DNA of 64,000 bases from Pedobacter frigidisoli (GCF_004331675.1 NZ_SJSN01000005.1:124001-188000), one strand, 5' to 3'; shown: positions 1-8,359, counted from the stretch's first letter. Notes: generated by a model not told the origin, from the letters alone. Numbers and translations: made by a program.

Positions 1-439
1 TAAAAAAGTAACGGAAACGCTGAGAAAATACTTCTTCATTAGGTCGCTCAATAAATCTTTGTTCAACCCTAAAACGATGACTTGCAAAAATTGATTTTAA
101 TTTATGTGTATAAATATATTGTTCGAAAATTCGGTGCTCGTTAAATAAATTTTTACTTGTGCCAATCAACCTCAAATCTGTAGTTTGCCACAAATATCCT
201 AGTGCCACATTATGTTTATCATTGATAAAATATTGTAGTGCCGGGCGAATTAAGGTATTCCTAACATATCCCCAATCATCGGCAGAACGGATTTGAGCAT
301 CGAACTGCAAGCCCCATTTTTTATTAAACTTAGTGTTGTTTAAAAAAAAGAACCAGCCAGAATTTTGATATTGCGTTTGTGCAGAAAGCTTTCCTAATGC
401 CATGAATGAAATCATAGCCAGTAATAATATTTTTCTCAT
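1..439 (-). CDS. DUF2490 family protein, 3' end cut off by window edge
   Basis: This frame is open from an ATG at 437-439 to the window edge, giving 146 residues with the C-terminus missing. A signal peptide ends near LGKLSAQ, so the mature protein probably starts with Gln. The rest is rich in aromatic and basic residues with alternating beta-strand character (for example KKWGLQFDAQIRSADDWGYV and LRPALQYF-like strands), as in the DUF2490 proteins common in Pedobacter. These are thought to be outer-membrane beta-barrels of unknown function. Export is well supported; the DUF2490 call rests on recognition of the strand pattern only. Confidence 0.7.
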   Translation of the reverse strand, partial: MRKILLLAMISFMALGKLSAQTQYQNSGWFFFLNNTKFNKKWGLQFDAQIRSADDWGYVRNTLIRPALQYFINDKHNVALGYLWQTTDLRLIGTSKNLFNEHRIFEQYIYTHKLKSIFASHRFRVEQRFIERPNEEVFSQRFRYFF

Positions 440-580
440 AAAAAGATAATCCGGTTTATCTGTTGTGCCGCTAAATTAGCAGAAAATTATTAATGTAGAA
501 TACTAAAGTTTGGATTCGGGTCTTTCACATGGATAAGTCTTGAACTATGCAACCTTAAATAGTTGTAATATTTTAGCCAC

Positions 581-680
581 TTAAACGGGATAGTAGCGGC
601 AGCCTCCGATTTTTCTATCGGAGCTATAGCGTATAGCCCGAAGAAATAAGCATAAAACTTACTGCAACTGCTTTTCTAAT
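581..680 (+). repeat. Dispersed hairpin repeat, long form (copy A)
   Basis: This 100-bp unit starts TTAAAC and ends GCTTTTCTAAT. It holds the inverted repeat CTCCGAT/ATCGGAG at 604-623. The same layout recurs at 53764-53862 on this strand and at 3781-3886 on the other. The remainder of the 440-823 gap holds no credible gene. A weak -7-like TATCTTCG at 747-754 lies 70 bp ahead of fabV. Confidence 0.7.
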
Positions 681-823
681 AAAACCCCTATCCGCTACTA
701 AAACTGCTTTATTAAAATTTCATTTAGCGTTAAGGAATTAAAAATTTATCTTCGTTAAAGATTTGGCCTCAACATTACAATAAAAGCCAATTTCTATATT
801 ACAAAACGTAAAATAAGAACAAA

Positions 824-2017
824 ATGATTATTGAACCGAGAATGAGGGGCTTTATCTGTTTAACGGCACATCCAGATGGTTGCGCTCAAAACGTGATGAA
901 CCAAATTGAATATGTAAAATCTAAAGGTGCTATTAATGGCCCTAAAAAAGTTTTGGTAATTGGTGCCTCTACAGGCTTCGGCTTGGCATCGCGAATTGCC
1001 GCAGCTTATGGTTCTGATGCAGCTACAATTGGTGTATTTTTCGAGAAAGCACCATCAGCAGGCAAAACAGCCTCTCCGGGTTGGTACAACAGTGCGGCTT
1101 TTGAAAAGGAAGCGCATGCGGCAGGTTTATATGCTAAGAGTATTAACGGCGATGCTTTTTCGAAAGAAATTAAGGAGCGTACTTTAGCAACCATTAAAGC
1201 TGATTTGGGTCAGGTAGATTTAGTGATTTACAGTTTGGCTTCTCCAGTAAGAAAACACCCTGATACGGAGGTTTTACACCGCTCTACTCTGAAACCAATT
1301 GGCGGAACTTACACCAATAAAACGGTTGATTTTCATACCGGAACTGTCTCGGAAATTTCTATTGAACCAGCAACTGAAGAGGATATCGAAAATACAGTGG
1401 CTGTTATGGGTGGCGAAGATTGGGCAATGTGGATTGATGCTTTAAAGGCAGAAAACCTATTGGCTGATGGCGCTACAACAGTTGCTTATTCATATATAGG
1501 CCCATCTTTAACTGAAGCCGTTTACCGTAAAGGAACCATCGGCAGAGCCAAAGATGATTTAGAAGCAACGGCTTTCAAAATCAGCGATAAATTGAAAGAT
1601 ATTAATGGCAAAGCTTACGTTTCTGTAAACAAAGCATTGGTTACACAGGCAAGTTCAGCGATTCCGGTAATTCCATTATACATTTCTTTATTATACAAAA
1701 TAATGAAAGCGGAAGGTATTCATGAAGGTACGATTGAGCAAATCCAACGTTTATATGCAGAAAGATTATATACTGGCAGTGCTGTCCAAGTGGATGAGCA
1801 AGGCAGAATCAGAATCGACGATTGGGAAATGCGTGAAGATGTACAAGCTAAGGTTGCACAACTTTGGAAAGAAGCCACAACTGAAACCTTACCTGCAATT
1901 GGTGATTTAGCTGGTTACCGCTCAGATTTCTTAAGCTTATTTGGTTTCGAAATTGATAAGGTAGATTACCAGAAAGATGCGAATGAATTGGTGGAAATTG
2001 AGGGGTTAGTAGAATAA
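824..2017 (+). CDS. fabV: Trans-2-enoyl-ACP/CoA reductase FabV
   Basis: The product has 397 residues, the usual FabV length. FabV catalyses the last, NAD(P)H-dependent step of the fatty-acid elongation cycle in the cytosol, reducing the trans-2-enoyl thioester. The N-terminus reads MIIEPRMRGFICLTAHPDGC, typical of the family. A Rossmann glycine motif (GASTGFGLASR) lies at residues 47-57. The FabV catalytic pair, Tyr-X8-Lys rather than the FabI spacing, is seen at Y234 and K243 (YRKGTIGRAK). The start is the first ATG, matching family N-termini. The gene stands alone on this strand and is followed by a repeat-filled gap. Confidence 0.95.
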   Translation: MIIEPRMRGFICLTAHPDGCAQNVMNQIEYVKSKGAINGPKKVLVIGASTGFGLASRIAAAYGSDAATIGVFFEKAPSAGKTASPGWYNSAAFEKEAHAAGLYAKSINGDAFSKEIKERTLATIKADLGQVDLVIYSLASPVRKHPDTEVLHRSTLKPIGGTYTNKTVDFHTGTVSEISIEPATEEDIENTVAVMGGEDWAMWIDALKAENLLADGATTVAYSYIGPSLTEAVYRKGTIGRAKDDLEATAFKISDKLKDINGKAYVSVNKALVTQASSAIPVIPLYISLLYKIMKAEGIHEGTIEQIQRLYAERLYTGSAVQVDEQGRIRIDDWEMREDVQAKVAQLWKEATTETLPAIGDLAGYRSDFLSLFGFEIDKVDYQKDANELVEIEGLVE

Positions 2018-2071
2018 AAATACTTACATCCTCACCCTGTGAAAGTTTGTTCTTTGGATAATTAGTGGAAA

Positions 2072-2322
2072 TCCCTCTCCAAAGGGGAGGGAAACAGCGT
2101 TTTTGCTTTTAACCAAGTAATTATAAGATAAATTTTAGAGGCACATCTTTGTTTTTCACAAAACACTTTAAAGCCCTTTCCTTGGGAGAGGGCTAAGGAG
2201 GAACAGCATTATTACTTACCTTAATTGGGTAAGGCTTTTGGGTTTCCGCAAAACACTTTAAAGCCCTTTCCTTTGGAGAGGGCTAAGGAGGAACAGTATT
2301 TTATTACTTACTTTAATTGGGA
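2072..2322 (+). repeat. G/C-run hairpins with a 90-bp tandem near-duplication
   Basis: The fabV to GNAT spacer holds a short hairpin (TCCCTCTCC/GGGGAGGGA, 2072-2092). It is followed by two copies of an about 75-bp segment exactly 90 bp apart, starting at 2159 and 2249 with CAAAACACTTTAAAGCCC. Each copy carries GCCCTTTCC facing GGAGAGGGC. The last copy ends with GGGAGAGG directly in front of the acetyltransferase start codon at 2327. I see no gene in 2018-2326. Confidence 0.7.
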
Positions 2323-2326
2323 GAGG

Positions 2327-2866
2327 ATGATGAATTTCGATTTACAACCTACATTAGAAAACGATTTAATTAGCCTTGTTCCGCTAAAAGCCGAAGATTT
2401 CGAAAAATTATTTACTGTAGCTTCAGACCCTTTAATTTGGGAACAGCACCCGAATAAAGACCGCTATAAACGTGATGTTTTCGAGAACTTCTTCAAAGGT
2501 GCTATGGAATCGAAAGGTGCTTTTATTGTTTATGATAAGGAAACTAGCGATGTTGTTGGCAGTTCTAGATATTACGAATTCGATGAGGAAAACAGTTCGG
2601 TAGCTGTAGGTTATACCTTTATCGGTCGCGATTTTTGGGGTAAGGGGCATAATGCTTCTTTGAAAAAACTGATGCTAGATTACGCTTTTCAGTTTGTAGA
2701 TAAAGTGATTTTACATATTGGAGCCACTAACTTCCGCTCGCAAAAGGCAACGGAGAAATTGGGCGCCATAAAAGTAAGCGAAATCGAGGTAGCTTATTAT
2801 GGTGAAGCCGTAAAATGGAATTTCGTTTACCAGATTGATAAGGATAAATGGGAGAACAGAGGATAG
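2327..2866 (+). CDS. GNAT family N-acetyltransferase (RimJ/RimL-like)
   Basis: The product is about 179 residues. GNAT enzymes move an acetyl group from acetyl-CoA to an amine; the substrate here is unknown. The acetyl-CoA-binding motif A is visible as GRDFWGKGHNASLKKLMLDY, followed by LHIGATNFRSQKATEKLGA, which is typical of the RimJ/RimL branch (acetyltransf_3). The frame is open back to 2225, but that part lies within a tandem repeat. The ATG ATG pair at 2327/2330, preceded by GGGAGAGG and starting MNFDLQPTLEN, is therefore the likely start. No functional partner is adjacent. Confidence 0.85.
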   Translation: MMNFDLQPTLENDLISLVPLKAEDFEKLFTVASDPLIWEQHPNKDRYKRDVFENFFKGAMESKGAFIVYDKETSDVVGSSRYYEFDEENSSVAVGYTFIGRDFWGKGHNASLKKLMLDYAFQFVDKVILHIGATNFRSQKATEKLGAIKVSEIEVAYYGEAVKWNFVYQIDKDKWENRG

Positions 2867-3081
2867 AACCGCTGATTCGCAGATTAAAATATTTTAATTA
2901 GCCACAGCTGAACGCAGATAAACCGGATATTATGAGGTTCAGCATTTTTATAATCTCAATCCTAAAAATCGCGGTGTCCATCCTTTTTATCTGTGGTTAA
3001 TCTACGGTTGAAAATCTTTTTAAATCCATAGTTACATACAGCGCTAATTGGAATAAAATCGTATTTCTGCTTTAGTATTGT

Positions 3082-3089
3082 TATATTTG
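3082..3089 (+). promoter_or_regulatory. Candidate Bacteroidota -7 box
   Basis: TATATTTG fits the TAnnTTTG -7 consensus of Bacteroidota primary-sigma promoters. It sits 52 bp ahead of the cold-shock gene start. No TTG -33 box is found at the usual spacing, so this is tentative. Confidence 0.35.
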
Positions 3090-3140
3090 TATAAATCTCG
3101 ATTTCACTCACTCCACATAAAACAAAACAATTAAATAAAT

Positions 3141-3593
3141 ATGGCTAAATCTCAGGCAACATACAGTAAAAAAGAGAACGAAAAAAAACGACTAAAAAAG
3201 CAAAAAGACAAGCAAGAGAAAAAAGAAGAGCGTCAGTCTAATGCAAAAAAGGGCCTAGCGCTTGAAGAAATGTTTGCATACGTTGATGAAAATGGTAATA
3301 TCTCATCTACTCCACCAGATCCGAAAAAGAAGAAAGTTTTCAATATTGAAGATGTTCAAATCGGAATTACGAGACAAGAAGATATTATTGATGAAAACCC
3401 GATTAAAAAAGGAACAGTTACTTTCTTTAACGACAGTAAAGGTTACGGTTTCATTAAAAACACAGAAACTCAGGATAGTATTTTTGTTCACGCAAATGGT
3501 TTGGTAACTCAAATTAAAGAAGGCGATAAAGTTACGTTCGAAGTAGAAATGGGTCAGAAAGGACCAACTGCTGTTAAAGTATCAAAGGTTTAA
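3141..3593 (+). CDS. Cold-shock-domain protein with basic N-terminal extension
   Basis: The product has 150 residues. The C-terminal part, about residues 88-150, is a cold-shock OB fold that binds single-stranded nucleic acid. RNP1 is seen as KGYGFI at 100-105 and RNP2 as IFVHA at about 114-118. In front is an unusual tail: residues 1-40 are almost wholly Lys/Glu/Gln/Arg, and 41-87 form a linker with a PDPKKKK stretch. A classical Csp is about 70 residues, so more than half is extension. A role in RNA binding or chaperoning, possibly on ribosomes, is inference. The gene is monocistronic, with a -7-like box upstream. Confidence 0.85.
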   Translation: MAKSQATYSKKENEKKRLKKQKDKQEKKEERQSNAKKGLALEEMFAYVDENGNISSTPPDPKKKKVFNIEDVQIGITRQEDIIDENPIKKGTVTFFNDSKGYGFIKNTETQDSIFVHANGLVTQIKEGDKVTFEVEMGQKGPTAVKVSKV

Positions 3594-4255
3594 GAAACCT
3601 AAAATTAATTCTCCATTTTACAGTTTTCTAAAACTGTAACACGATAAAAATTCTGCAGAAATATCTGCTGCGCTAGGTTTTATAACCATTTATAATTCCG
3701 TCTATTTAAGCATAAAACCTTGCGCATATTTTTTTTTTCTAAAAGACTTTTGTCTTTCCATTTAGTATAAATTCTAATTATTAGAAAAGCAGGCTTCGGC
3801 ATTAATCGGCTACATCAGTCCCGCCATTGCTCATAGTCCTCATTCGCTGCGCTACACTCCGGGCTATTTAGCGCTGTCGGGTTTAAGGGGCAAAAACAAT
3901 AATTCTTTTTTAACATATCGAAAATCCAATCCCGTCACTTGGGGAGGGCTCATGGGTAGAAAAAAGAAGTTATTTTTTCGTTTCGTAGGAACGTTTCGTA
4001 CATGTAATTGGCAAAACTGGCTAGCCAAAATGCAACCCGAAATAGCAGTACAATCCTTTGTAAATAAACCCGATAGCAGCGAACACGTAGAGGCAGTCCT
4101 CGTGGCTGACAACGTAGTAAAGCGAATAGCGGCATAGGTTTCGCCATTAATTTTCAGTCGATCATTTCCAAAAAAACTAAAAAATAATTCAATCTCGGTG
4201 TGGAATTTGCAATACATTTACATCATTACAGCACACACAAAGAAAAATTTGAATT
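3594..4255. other. Long gene-free spacer of unexplained sequence
   Basis: This 662-bp gap holds one long-form dispersed repeat (3781-3886). A second block, about 3900-4140, keeps frames open on both strands (3864-4217 minus, 3952-4137 plus). Neither frame shows a domain, a signal peptide or a convincing ribosome-binding site. The block looks like a noncoding dispersed element rather than a gene, but I cannot name it. I see no tRNA. Confidence 0.5.
3781..3886 (-). repeat. Dispersed hairpin repeat, long form (copy C)
   Basis: Read on the minus strand this unit starts TTAAACCCGACAGCG and ends CTGCTTTTCTAA, the same ends as copies at 581-680 and 53764-53862. The interior GGGACTGATGTAGCCGAT parallels GGACTGCTACATCCGA in the 53764 copy. 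Confidence 0.65.
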
Positions 4256-4957
4256 ATGAAAAAGTTAATAGCAATTGCATTCGTTGCATTTTTCGGCCTA
4301 ACCTCAGCAATGGCCCAACAAGTAGATTTACGCAAAAAAATAAGCGTTAGTGGCTCTGCCGAAACGGAAGTTACACCTGATATTATTTACATCAGCATTT
4401 CGTTGAAAGAGTACTTAAAAGACAACAATAGCAAGAAAAAAGTAGAGATTACTGATTTAGAAAACCAACTTTTTGCTGCTCTACAAAAAGCAGGCATAGC
4501 AAAGGAAAATTTAACAATTAGCAATTTAAGCAGTTGGAATTATGCTACAGAAAAAAAGAAAAACCCTGATTTTTTAGCGAGCAAACAATATCGTTTAAAG
4601 GTGAGCGATTTAAACAAGTTCAACGAAATTATTGCTGCAGTTGATGTTAAAGGGATTGCAAACACCAATATCGAAAGCTATGATTATTCGAAAATGGAAA
4701 GCTTAAAGAAAGAGCTTAAAATCAAGGCCATTCTAGCTGCAAAGGCAAAAGCAACTTATATGGTCGAGGCTCTGGGCGATAAATTAGGCGGCGTTATCGA
4801 TATTCAAGATGGTGGTGATGGCGCTATGCCGCAAGCAATGTACAGTAATGTGAGAATGTTGAAATCAGACATGAGTGCTGGTCAAGAATCGGCTGAATTA
4901 GATTTCAAAAAAATTAAGCTAAACTTTAGCGTAAACACAGTTTTCGAAATTAAATAG
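4256..4957 (+). CDS. SIMPL domain (DUF541) exported protein
   Basis: The product has 233 residues. A signal peptide (MKKLIAIAFVAFFGLTSAMA) is followed by QQVDLRKK, so the mature end is Gln. The body matches the SIMPL/DUF541 family: an early ISVSGSAETEVTPDI strand, then LENQLFAALQKAGIAKENL, and a C-terminal KIKLNFSVNTVFEIK. The family is periplasmic or surface exposed, with a poorly known, possibly oxidative-stress-linked role. A strong terminator follows at 4988, so the gene appears to be a single unit. Confidence 0.85.
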   Translation: MKKLIAIAFVAFFGLTSAMAQQVDLRKKISVSGSAETEVTPDIIYISISLKEYLKDNNSKKKVEITDLENQLFAALQKAGIAKENLTISNLSSWNYATEKKKNPDFLASKQYRLKVSDLNKFNEIIAAVDVKGIANTNIESYDYSKMESLKKELKIKAILAAKAKATYMVEALGDKLGGVIDIQDGGDGAMPQAMYSNVRMLKSDMSAGQESAELDFKKIKLNFSVNTVFEIK

Positions 4958-4987
4958 AGAAAGTCGACAACTTTATTAGTCAATATG

Positions 4988-5018
4988 AAACCTACCAGAA
5001 CTTTTTGGTAGGTTTTTT
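4988..5018 (+). terminator. Rho-independent terminator after the SIMPL gene
   Basis: A 10-bp perfect stem AAACCTACCA/TGGTAGGTTT with an 8-nt loop is followed by a run of T. It lies about 30 bp after the stop codon. Confidence 0.85.
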
Positions 5019-5056
5019 GTTAGGTAGACATCGAAACACTAAAAAAATTAAATATT

Positions 5057-5371
5057 ATGAAAAAATTCGTTTACACCCTAGCCCTTATTTTCACATTAGG
5101 AATTAGTTTCAACTCTGTTCAGGCTGCTGAAAAACCTGCAAAAAACCCTACGGAATTAACTGCAGAACAAACTTTAAAGTTAGAAAGAATTAAAACCCGT
5201 GTTGAAGAAATCAGAGACATGGATAAATCAAACCTGACAAAATCTGAGCGTAAAGCATTACGTAGCGAACTGAGAGAGTTAAAAGGTCAGGCTCGTGCAG
5301 TTTCTGGTGGTGTTTACCTTTCAGTTGGTGCAATTATCATCATCATCTTATTATTGATCTTGATTTTATAA
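5057..5371 (+). CDS. Small exported helical protein with C-terminal membrane anchor
   Basis: The product has 104 residues. A signal peptide (to about VQAAEK, residue 25) leads a charged helical stretch of about 50 residues (KLERIKTRVEEIRDMDKS and following). The end is a single hydrophobic segment, SVGAIIIIILLLILIL. Similar small proteins are frequent in Sphingobacteriaceae but I know no function. It lies between two terminators, so it is likely expressed from its own promoter. Confidence 0.7.
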   Translation: MKKFVYTLALIFTLGISFNSVQAAEKPAKNPTELTAEQTLKLERIKTRVEEIRDMDKSNLTKSERKALRSELRELKGQARAVSGGVYLSVGAIIIIILLLILIL

Positions 5372-5410
5372 TCAAACATCGAATACAAAACACATCTACC
5401 TATAAAAAAC

Positions 5411-5443
5411 AAAAAGCTTTGCATTACTGCAAAGCTTTTTTTT
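5411..5443 (+). terminator. Rho-independent terminator
   Basis: The inverted repeat AAAAAGCTTTGC/GCAAAGCTTTTT is followed by more T residues, 40 bp after the stop of the small exported protein. Confidence 0.85.
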
Positions 5444-5515
5444 GTGATAAATTCCCTCATTTCGGTCTGTGATGACACAAACCGAAGAATGAATTTACGC
5501 AAGGTATGGAGTTTT

Positions 5516-5601
5516 CGTCATTGCGAGGTACGAAGCAATCTTAAAGCGGTCGCTACTGGGCTACCCCTAATAGTAAGATAGCTTCGTACCTCGCAATGAC
5601 G
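5516..5601. repeat. 86-bp palindromic repeat, CATTGCGAGG family
   Basis: The 21-bp arms at 5516-5536 and 5581-5601 are perfect inverted copies (CGTCATTGCGAGGTACGAAGC) and are extended inward by ATCTTA. A relative lies at 9021-9130. It could fold in RNA from either strand and lies between convergent transcripts. Confidence 0.85.
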
Positions 5602-5613
5602 AATTATTGATAA

Positions 5614-6885
5614 TTAATCAATCATATCAAAGCCTGTGTATTTCACTAATGCTTCGGGAATTTTTATTCCATTTTCTGTTTGATAGTTTTCTAAAATCGA
5701 GGCAACAATACGCGGCAATGCCAATGCGCTTCCATTAAGTGAATGTGCCAATTGTGCCTTACCTTCTTTTCCTTTAAAACGAAGCTTCAAACGATTGGCT
5801 TGGTAAGTCTCGAAATTGGAAACTGATGAAACCTCTAGCCAACGTTCTTGCGCCGCACTCCAAACTTCCATATCGTAAGTCATTGCAGAGGTGAAACCCA
5901 TATCGCCACCACACAAACGCAAAACACGATAATGTAAGCCCAATTCCTGCAATAAAGATTGCACATATTGGCTCATTTCCTCCAGCGTTTCGTAAGATTT
6001 ATCGGGATGCGTAATTTGCACTACTTCAACCTTATCAAACTGATGTAAGCGATTTAAACCACGAACATGAGCACCATAAGAACCTGCTTCTCTACGGAAA
6101 CAGGGAGTATAAGCAGTATTTTTAATCGGTAAATCTTCTTCCTTAAGAATCACGTCACGATATAAATTGGTAACGGGAACCTCCGCAGTTGGAATTAAAT
6201 ATAAATCATCGACAGTTGAGTGGTACATTTGTCCCTCTTTATCTGGCAATTGCCCTGTTCCAAAACCTGAGGCTGCATTAACCAAATGAGGAACTTGCAT
6301 TTCTCTGTAACCCGCAGCAGTCGCATGATCTAGAAAAAAGTTAATTAAAGCACGTTGTAGCCTCGCTCCTTTTCCCTTATAAACCGGGAAGCCTGCGCCA
6401 GTTATCTTCACGCCTAATTCAAAATCAATGATATCGTATTTTGCGGCCAGCTCCCAATGTGGTAAGGCTTTAGTTGGTAATTCTGCTGGCGAACCATGGA
6501 GATAAACCACTTCATTTTCTTCTGCAGTTGAACCTTTTGGCACTAAATCATAAGGGAGGTTTGGCAACTGAACCACTGCGTTAAATTGAGCTGTTTCCAA
6601 TTCATTTAATTTTTCAGTAAGGTTTTTAATATTTTCTTTATGAGAAGTTGTTTCTGCTTTGATTGCTTCTGCTTCTTCTTTTTTGCCGGTACGCATTAAA
6701 TCGCCAATTTGTTTGGCTGCTGCATTTGCTTCTGCGGAAATACGATCGAGCGAAGTTTGAGTAGAGCGACGATCTTCATCAATTTTAATGATTTCATCTA
6801 CCAACTCTGGTTGTTTAAAGTTACGCACACTTAAACGTTCTAAAACTTTCTCTCTATTTTCGCGGATATAGTTAACTTGCAGCAT
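5614..6885 (-). CDS. serS: Seryl-tRNA synthetase
   Basis: The product has 423 residues, a normal SerRS length. The enzyme charges tRNA-Ser with serine in the cytosol. Residues 25-105 form the long antiparallel coiled-coil arm (ISAEANAAAKQIGDLMRTGK and on). Class II motif 2 is visible as CFRREAGSYG followed by RLHQFDKVE, and motif 3 as LNGSALALPRIVASILENYQ. The start is MLQVNYIRENREKV, as in the family. No T-box is expected in this phylum and none is seen. The gene is divergent from rsmI. Confidence 0.97.
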   Translation of the reverse strand: MLQVNYIRENREKVLERLSVRNFKQPELVDEIIKIDEDRRSTQTSLDRISAEANAAAKQIGDLMRTGKKEEAEAIKAETTSHKENIKNLTEKLNELETAQFNAVVQLPNLPYDLVPKGSTAEENEVVYLHGSPAELPTKALPHWELAAKYDIIDFELGVKITGAGFPVYKGKGARLQRALINFFLDHATAAGYREMQVPHLVNAASGFGTGQLPDKEGQMYHSTVDDLYLIPTAEVPVTNLYRDVILKEEDLPIKNTAYTPCFRREAGSYGAHVRGLNRLHQFDKVEVVQITHPDKSYETLEEMSQYVQSLLQELGLHYRVLRLCGGDMGFTSAMTYDMEVWSAAQERWLEVSSVSNFETYQANRLKLRFKGKEGKAQLAHSLNGSALALPRIVASILENYQTENGIKIPEALVKYTGFDMID

Positions 6886-6944
6886 TATTTAATTTTTTTA
6901 CAAAGATAGAAAGAGTTTTCAGTTTTCAGTTTGCAGTTTTCAAT

Positions 6945-6973
6945 CTTGATACTTGATACTTGATACTTGATAC
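6945..6973 (+). repeat. Heptamer microsatellite in front of rsmI
   Basis: Four perfect copies of CTTGATA run from 6945 to 6972, directly before the rsmI ATG at 6975. A loosely related TTTTCAGT pattern lies just upstream, and similar short-period sequence occurs near 14925 and 16765. Copy number could vary and would change the 5' leader of rsmI. Confidence 0.8.
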
Positions 6974-6974
6974 T

Positions 6975-7688
6975 ATGAGTGGCAAACTATTTCTCGTACC
7001 CACGCCAATAGGCAATTTGGAAGATATGACCTTTAGGGCTATCCGGATTTTAAAAGAATGCGATTTAATTTTGGCGGAAGATACCCGCACCAGTGCCCCA
7101 ATGTTGAAGCATTTCGGAATCGATAAAAAAGTATTTTCTCATCACCAGCATAATGAACATAAAGCAACCTCGGAGATCATTAAATTCTTAAACGAGGGAC
7201 AAAAAATTGCCTTAATTTCTGATGCTGGCACGCCAGCAATTTCCGATCCTGGTTTTTTCTTGGTTCGCGAAGCGATAAAAAATGAAATCGCTGTAGAATG
7301 TTTGCCTGGTGCTACGGCCTTTGTTCCGGCTCTTGTTAATTCTGGTTTACCTGCCGATGCTTTTTGCTTTGAGGGATTTCTTCCCGTAAAAAAGGGCCGA
7401 CAAACGAAGTTTAAAAAACTGGCGGAAGAAGATAGAACAATTATACTTTATGAAAGTCCACATCGTTTATTAAAAACTTTGGAAGAATTTGCACAATATT
7501 TAGGTGCTGACAGACAAGCATCTGTAAGCAGAGAATTAACCAAGATGTTTGAGGAAACTGTTCGCGGAACTTTAGTTGAAATAAAAACACATTTCGAGAA
7601 CAATACTTTAAAAGGAGAATTTGTAATTTGCATTGCTGGAAAATCGGTAACGAAAAGCAAAAACAAATATGATGATGCTGAAGAGTAG
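6975..7688 (+). CDS. rsmI: 16S rRNA (cytidine1402-2'-O)-methyltransferase
   Basis: The product has 237 residues. RsmI methylates the ribose of C1402 in the decoding centre of 16S rRNA with S-adenosylmethionine. The family N-terminus GKLFLVPTPIGNLEDMTFRA is present, followed by ILAEDTRTS, ISDAGTPAISDPG and LPGATAFVPALVNSGLP, all tetrapyrrole-methylase-fold signatures. The frame is open 15 bp upstream, but only through the heptamer repeat, so the ATG at 6975 (MSGKLF) is chosen. The mntA-hepT pair follows 19 bp after the stop. Confidence 0.95.
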   Translation: MSGKLFLVPTPIGNLEDMTFRAIRILKECDLILAEDTRTSAPMLKHFGIDKKVFSHHQHNEHKATSEIIKFLNEGQKIALISDAGTPAISDPGFFLVREAIKNEIAVECLPGATAFVPALVNSGLPADAFCFEGFLPVKKGRQTKFKKLAEEDRTIILYESPHRLLKTLEEFAQYLGADRQASVSRELTKMFEETVRGTLVEIKTHFENNTLKGEFVICIAGKSVTKSKNKYDDAEE

Positions 7689-7707
7689 GATTAATTGAAT
7701 TAGCGAC

Positions 7708-8010
7708 ATGGAAAATTTAATTGAAGAACATTTGCCAGAAATAAAAAGTCTTTTTAAAAAATATGATGTTAAAGAGGCCTATTTATTTGGTAGTGCAGCA
7801 AAAAATAAACTAAAAGAAGATAGCGATATTGACTTTCTAATTAATTTTTCTGATAAATCTAACTTTGAAAACTACGGCAATAATTATTTTGATTTGCTTT
7901 ATGCCTTACAAGATTTACTGAAGAGAGATGTTGATTTAGTTGCAGAGGAAACACTAAGTAATCCATATTTAATTGAAAGTATTAATCAAAGTAAAATTAA
8001 ATTGATATGA
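7708..8010 (+). CDS. mntA: MntA-type nucleotidyltransferase antitoxin
   Basis: The product has 100 residues with the minimal nucleotidyltransferase fold. The GSX10DXD motif is exact: G28 S29 and then D40, D42, with a likely third carboxylate at D76 (KRDVDLV). In characterised MNT/HEPN pairs, MntA inactivates its partner by adding AMP units to a tyrosine. The stop overlaps the hepT start by 4 bp (ATGA), which implies translational coupling. The base composition is AT-richer than that of rsmI, as is common for mobile toxin-antitoxin modules. Confidence 0.88.
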   Translation: MENLIEEHLPEIKSLFKKYDVKEAYLFGSAAKNKLKEDSDIDFLINFSDKSNFENYGNNYFDLLYALQDLLKRDVDLVAEETLSNPYLIESINQSKIKLI

Positions 8011-8351
8011 GATTATTAGAAGAAAAAAAACTTCTTACTGATATCAAAATCTCAATTGAGTCTATTTACGACCACTTAGAAAACAACTTTGATTTCGAAA
8101 TCTACAAAGCAAATAAAACCAAAAGAAGAGCTGTTGAAAGAGAGGTTGAAATTATTGGTGAGGCAATTAATAAGCTACTAAAAGTAAATGATAAAATAGT
8201 TATTTCTTATTCAAGGCAAATCGTTGATTTGAGAAATAAAATAATCCATTCTTATGATAATGTCAACGATATCGTTATATGGAAAATTATAATTAAAGAT
8301 ATACCCGTTTTACAAAAAGAGATATCAAACTATCTCGAAGAAAAAATTTAA
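8007..8351 (+). CDS. hepT: HepT-type HEPN RNase toxin
   Basis: The product has 114 residues, all-helical, of the DUF86/HepT family. The HEPN catalytic motif RX4H is seen at R76-H81 and extends to the RX4HXY form with Y83, the tyrosine that MntA AMPylates in studied systems. HepT cleaves RNA when not modified. The gene overlaps mntA by 4 bp. All key residues of both partners are intact, so an active pair is likely. It may be addictive or defensive; the sequence does not say which. Confidence 0.88.
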   Translation: MRLLEEKKLLTDIKISIESIYDHLENNFDFEIYKANKTKRRAVEREVEIIGEAINKLLKVNDKIVISYSRQIVDLRNKIIHSYDNVNDIVIWKIIIKDIPVLQKEISNYLEEKI

Positions 8352-8359
8352 ACCACATT

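Noticed and set aside
3864..4217. 117-codon frame on the minus strand in the spacer
   Set aside because: No domain, signal peptide or start signal; it overlaps a dispersed repeat and has a competing open frame on the other strand.
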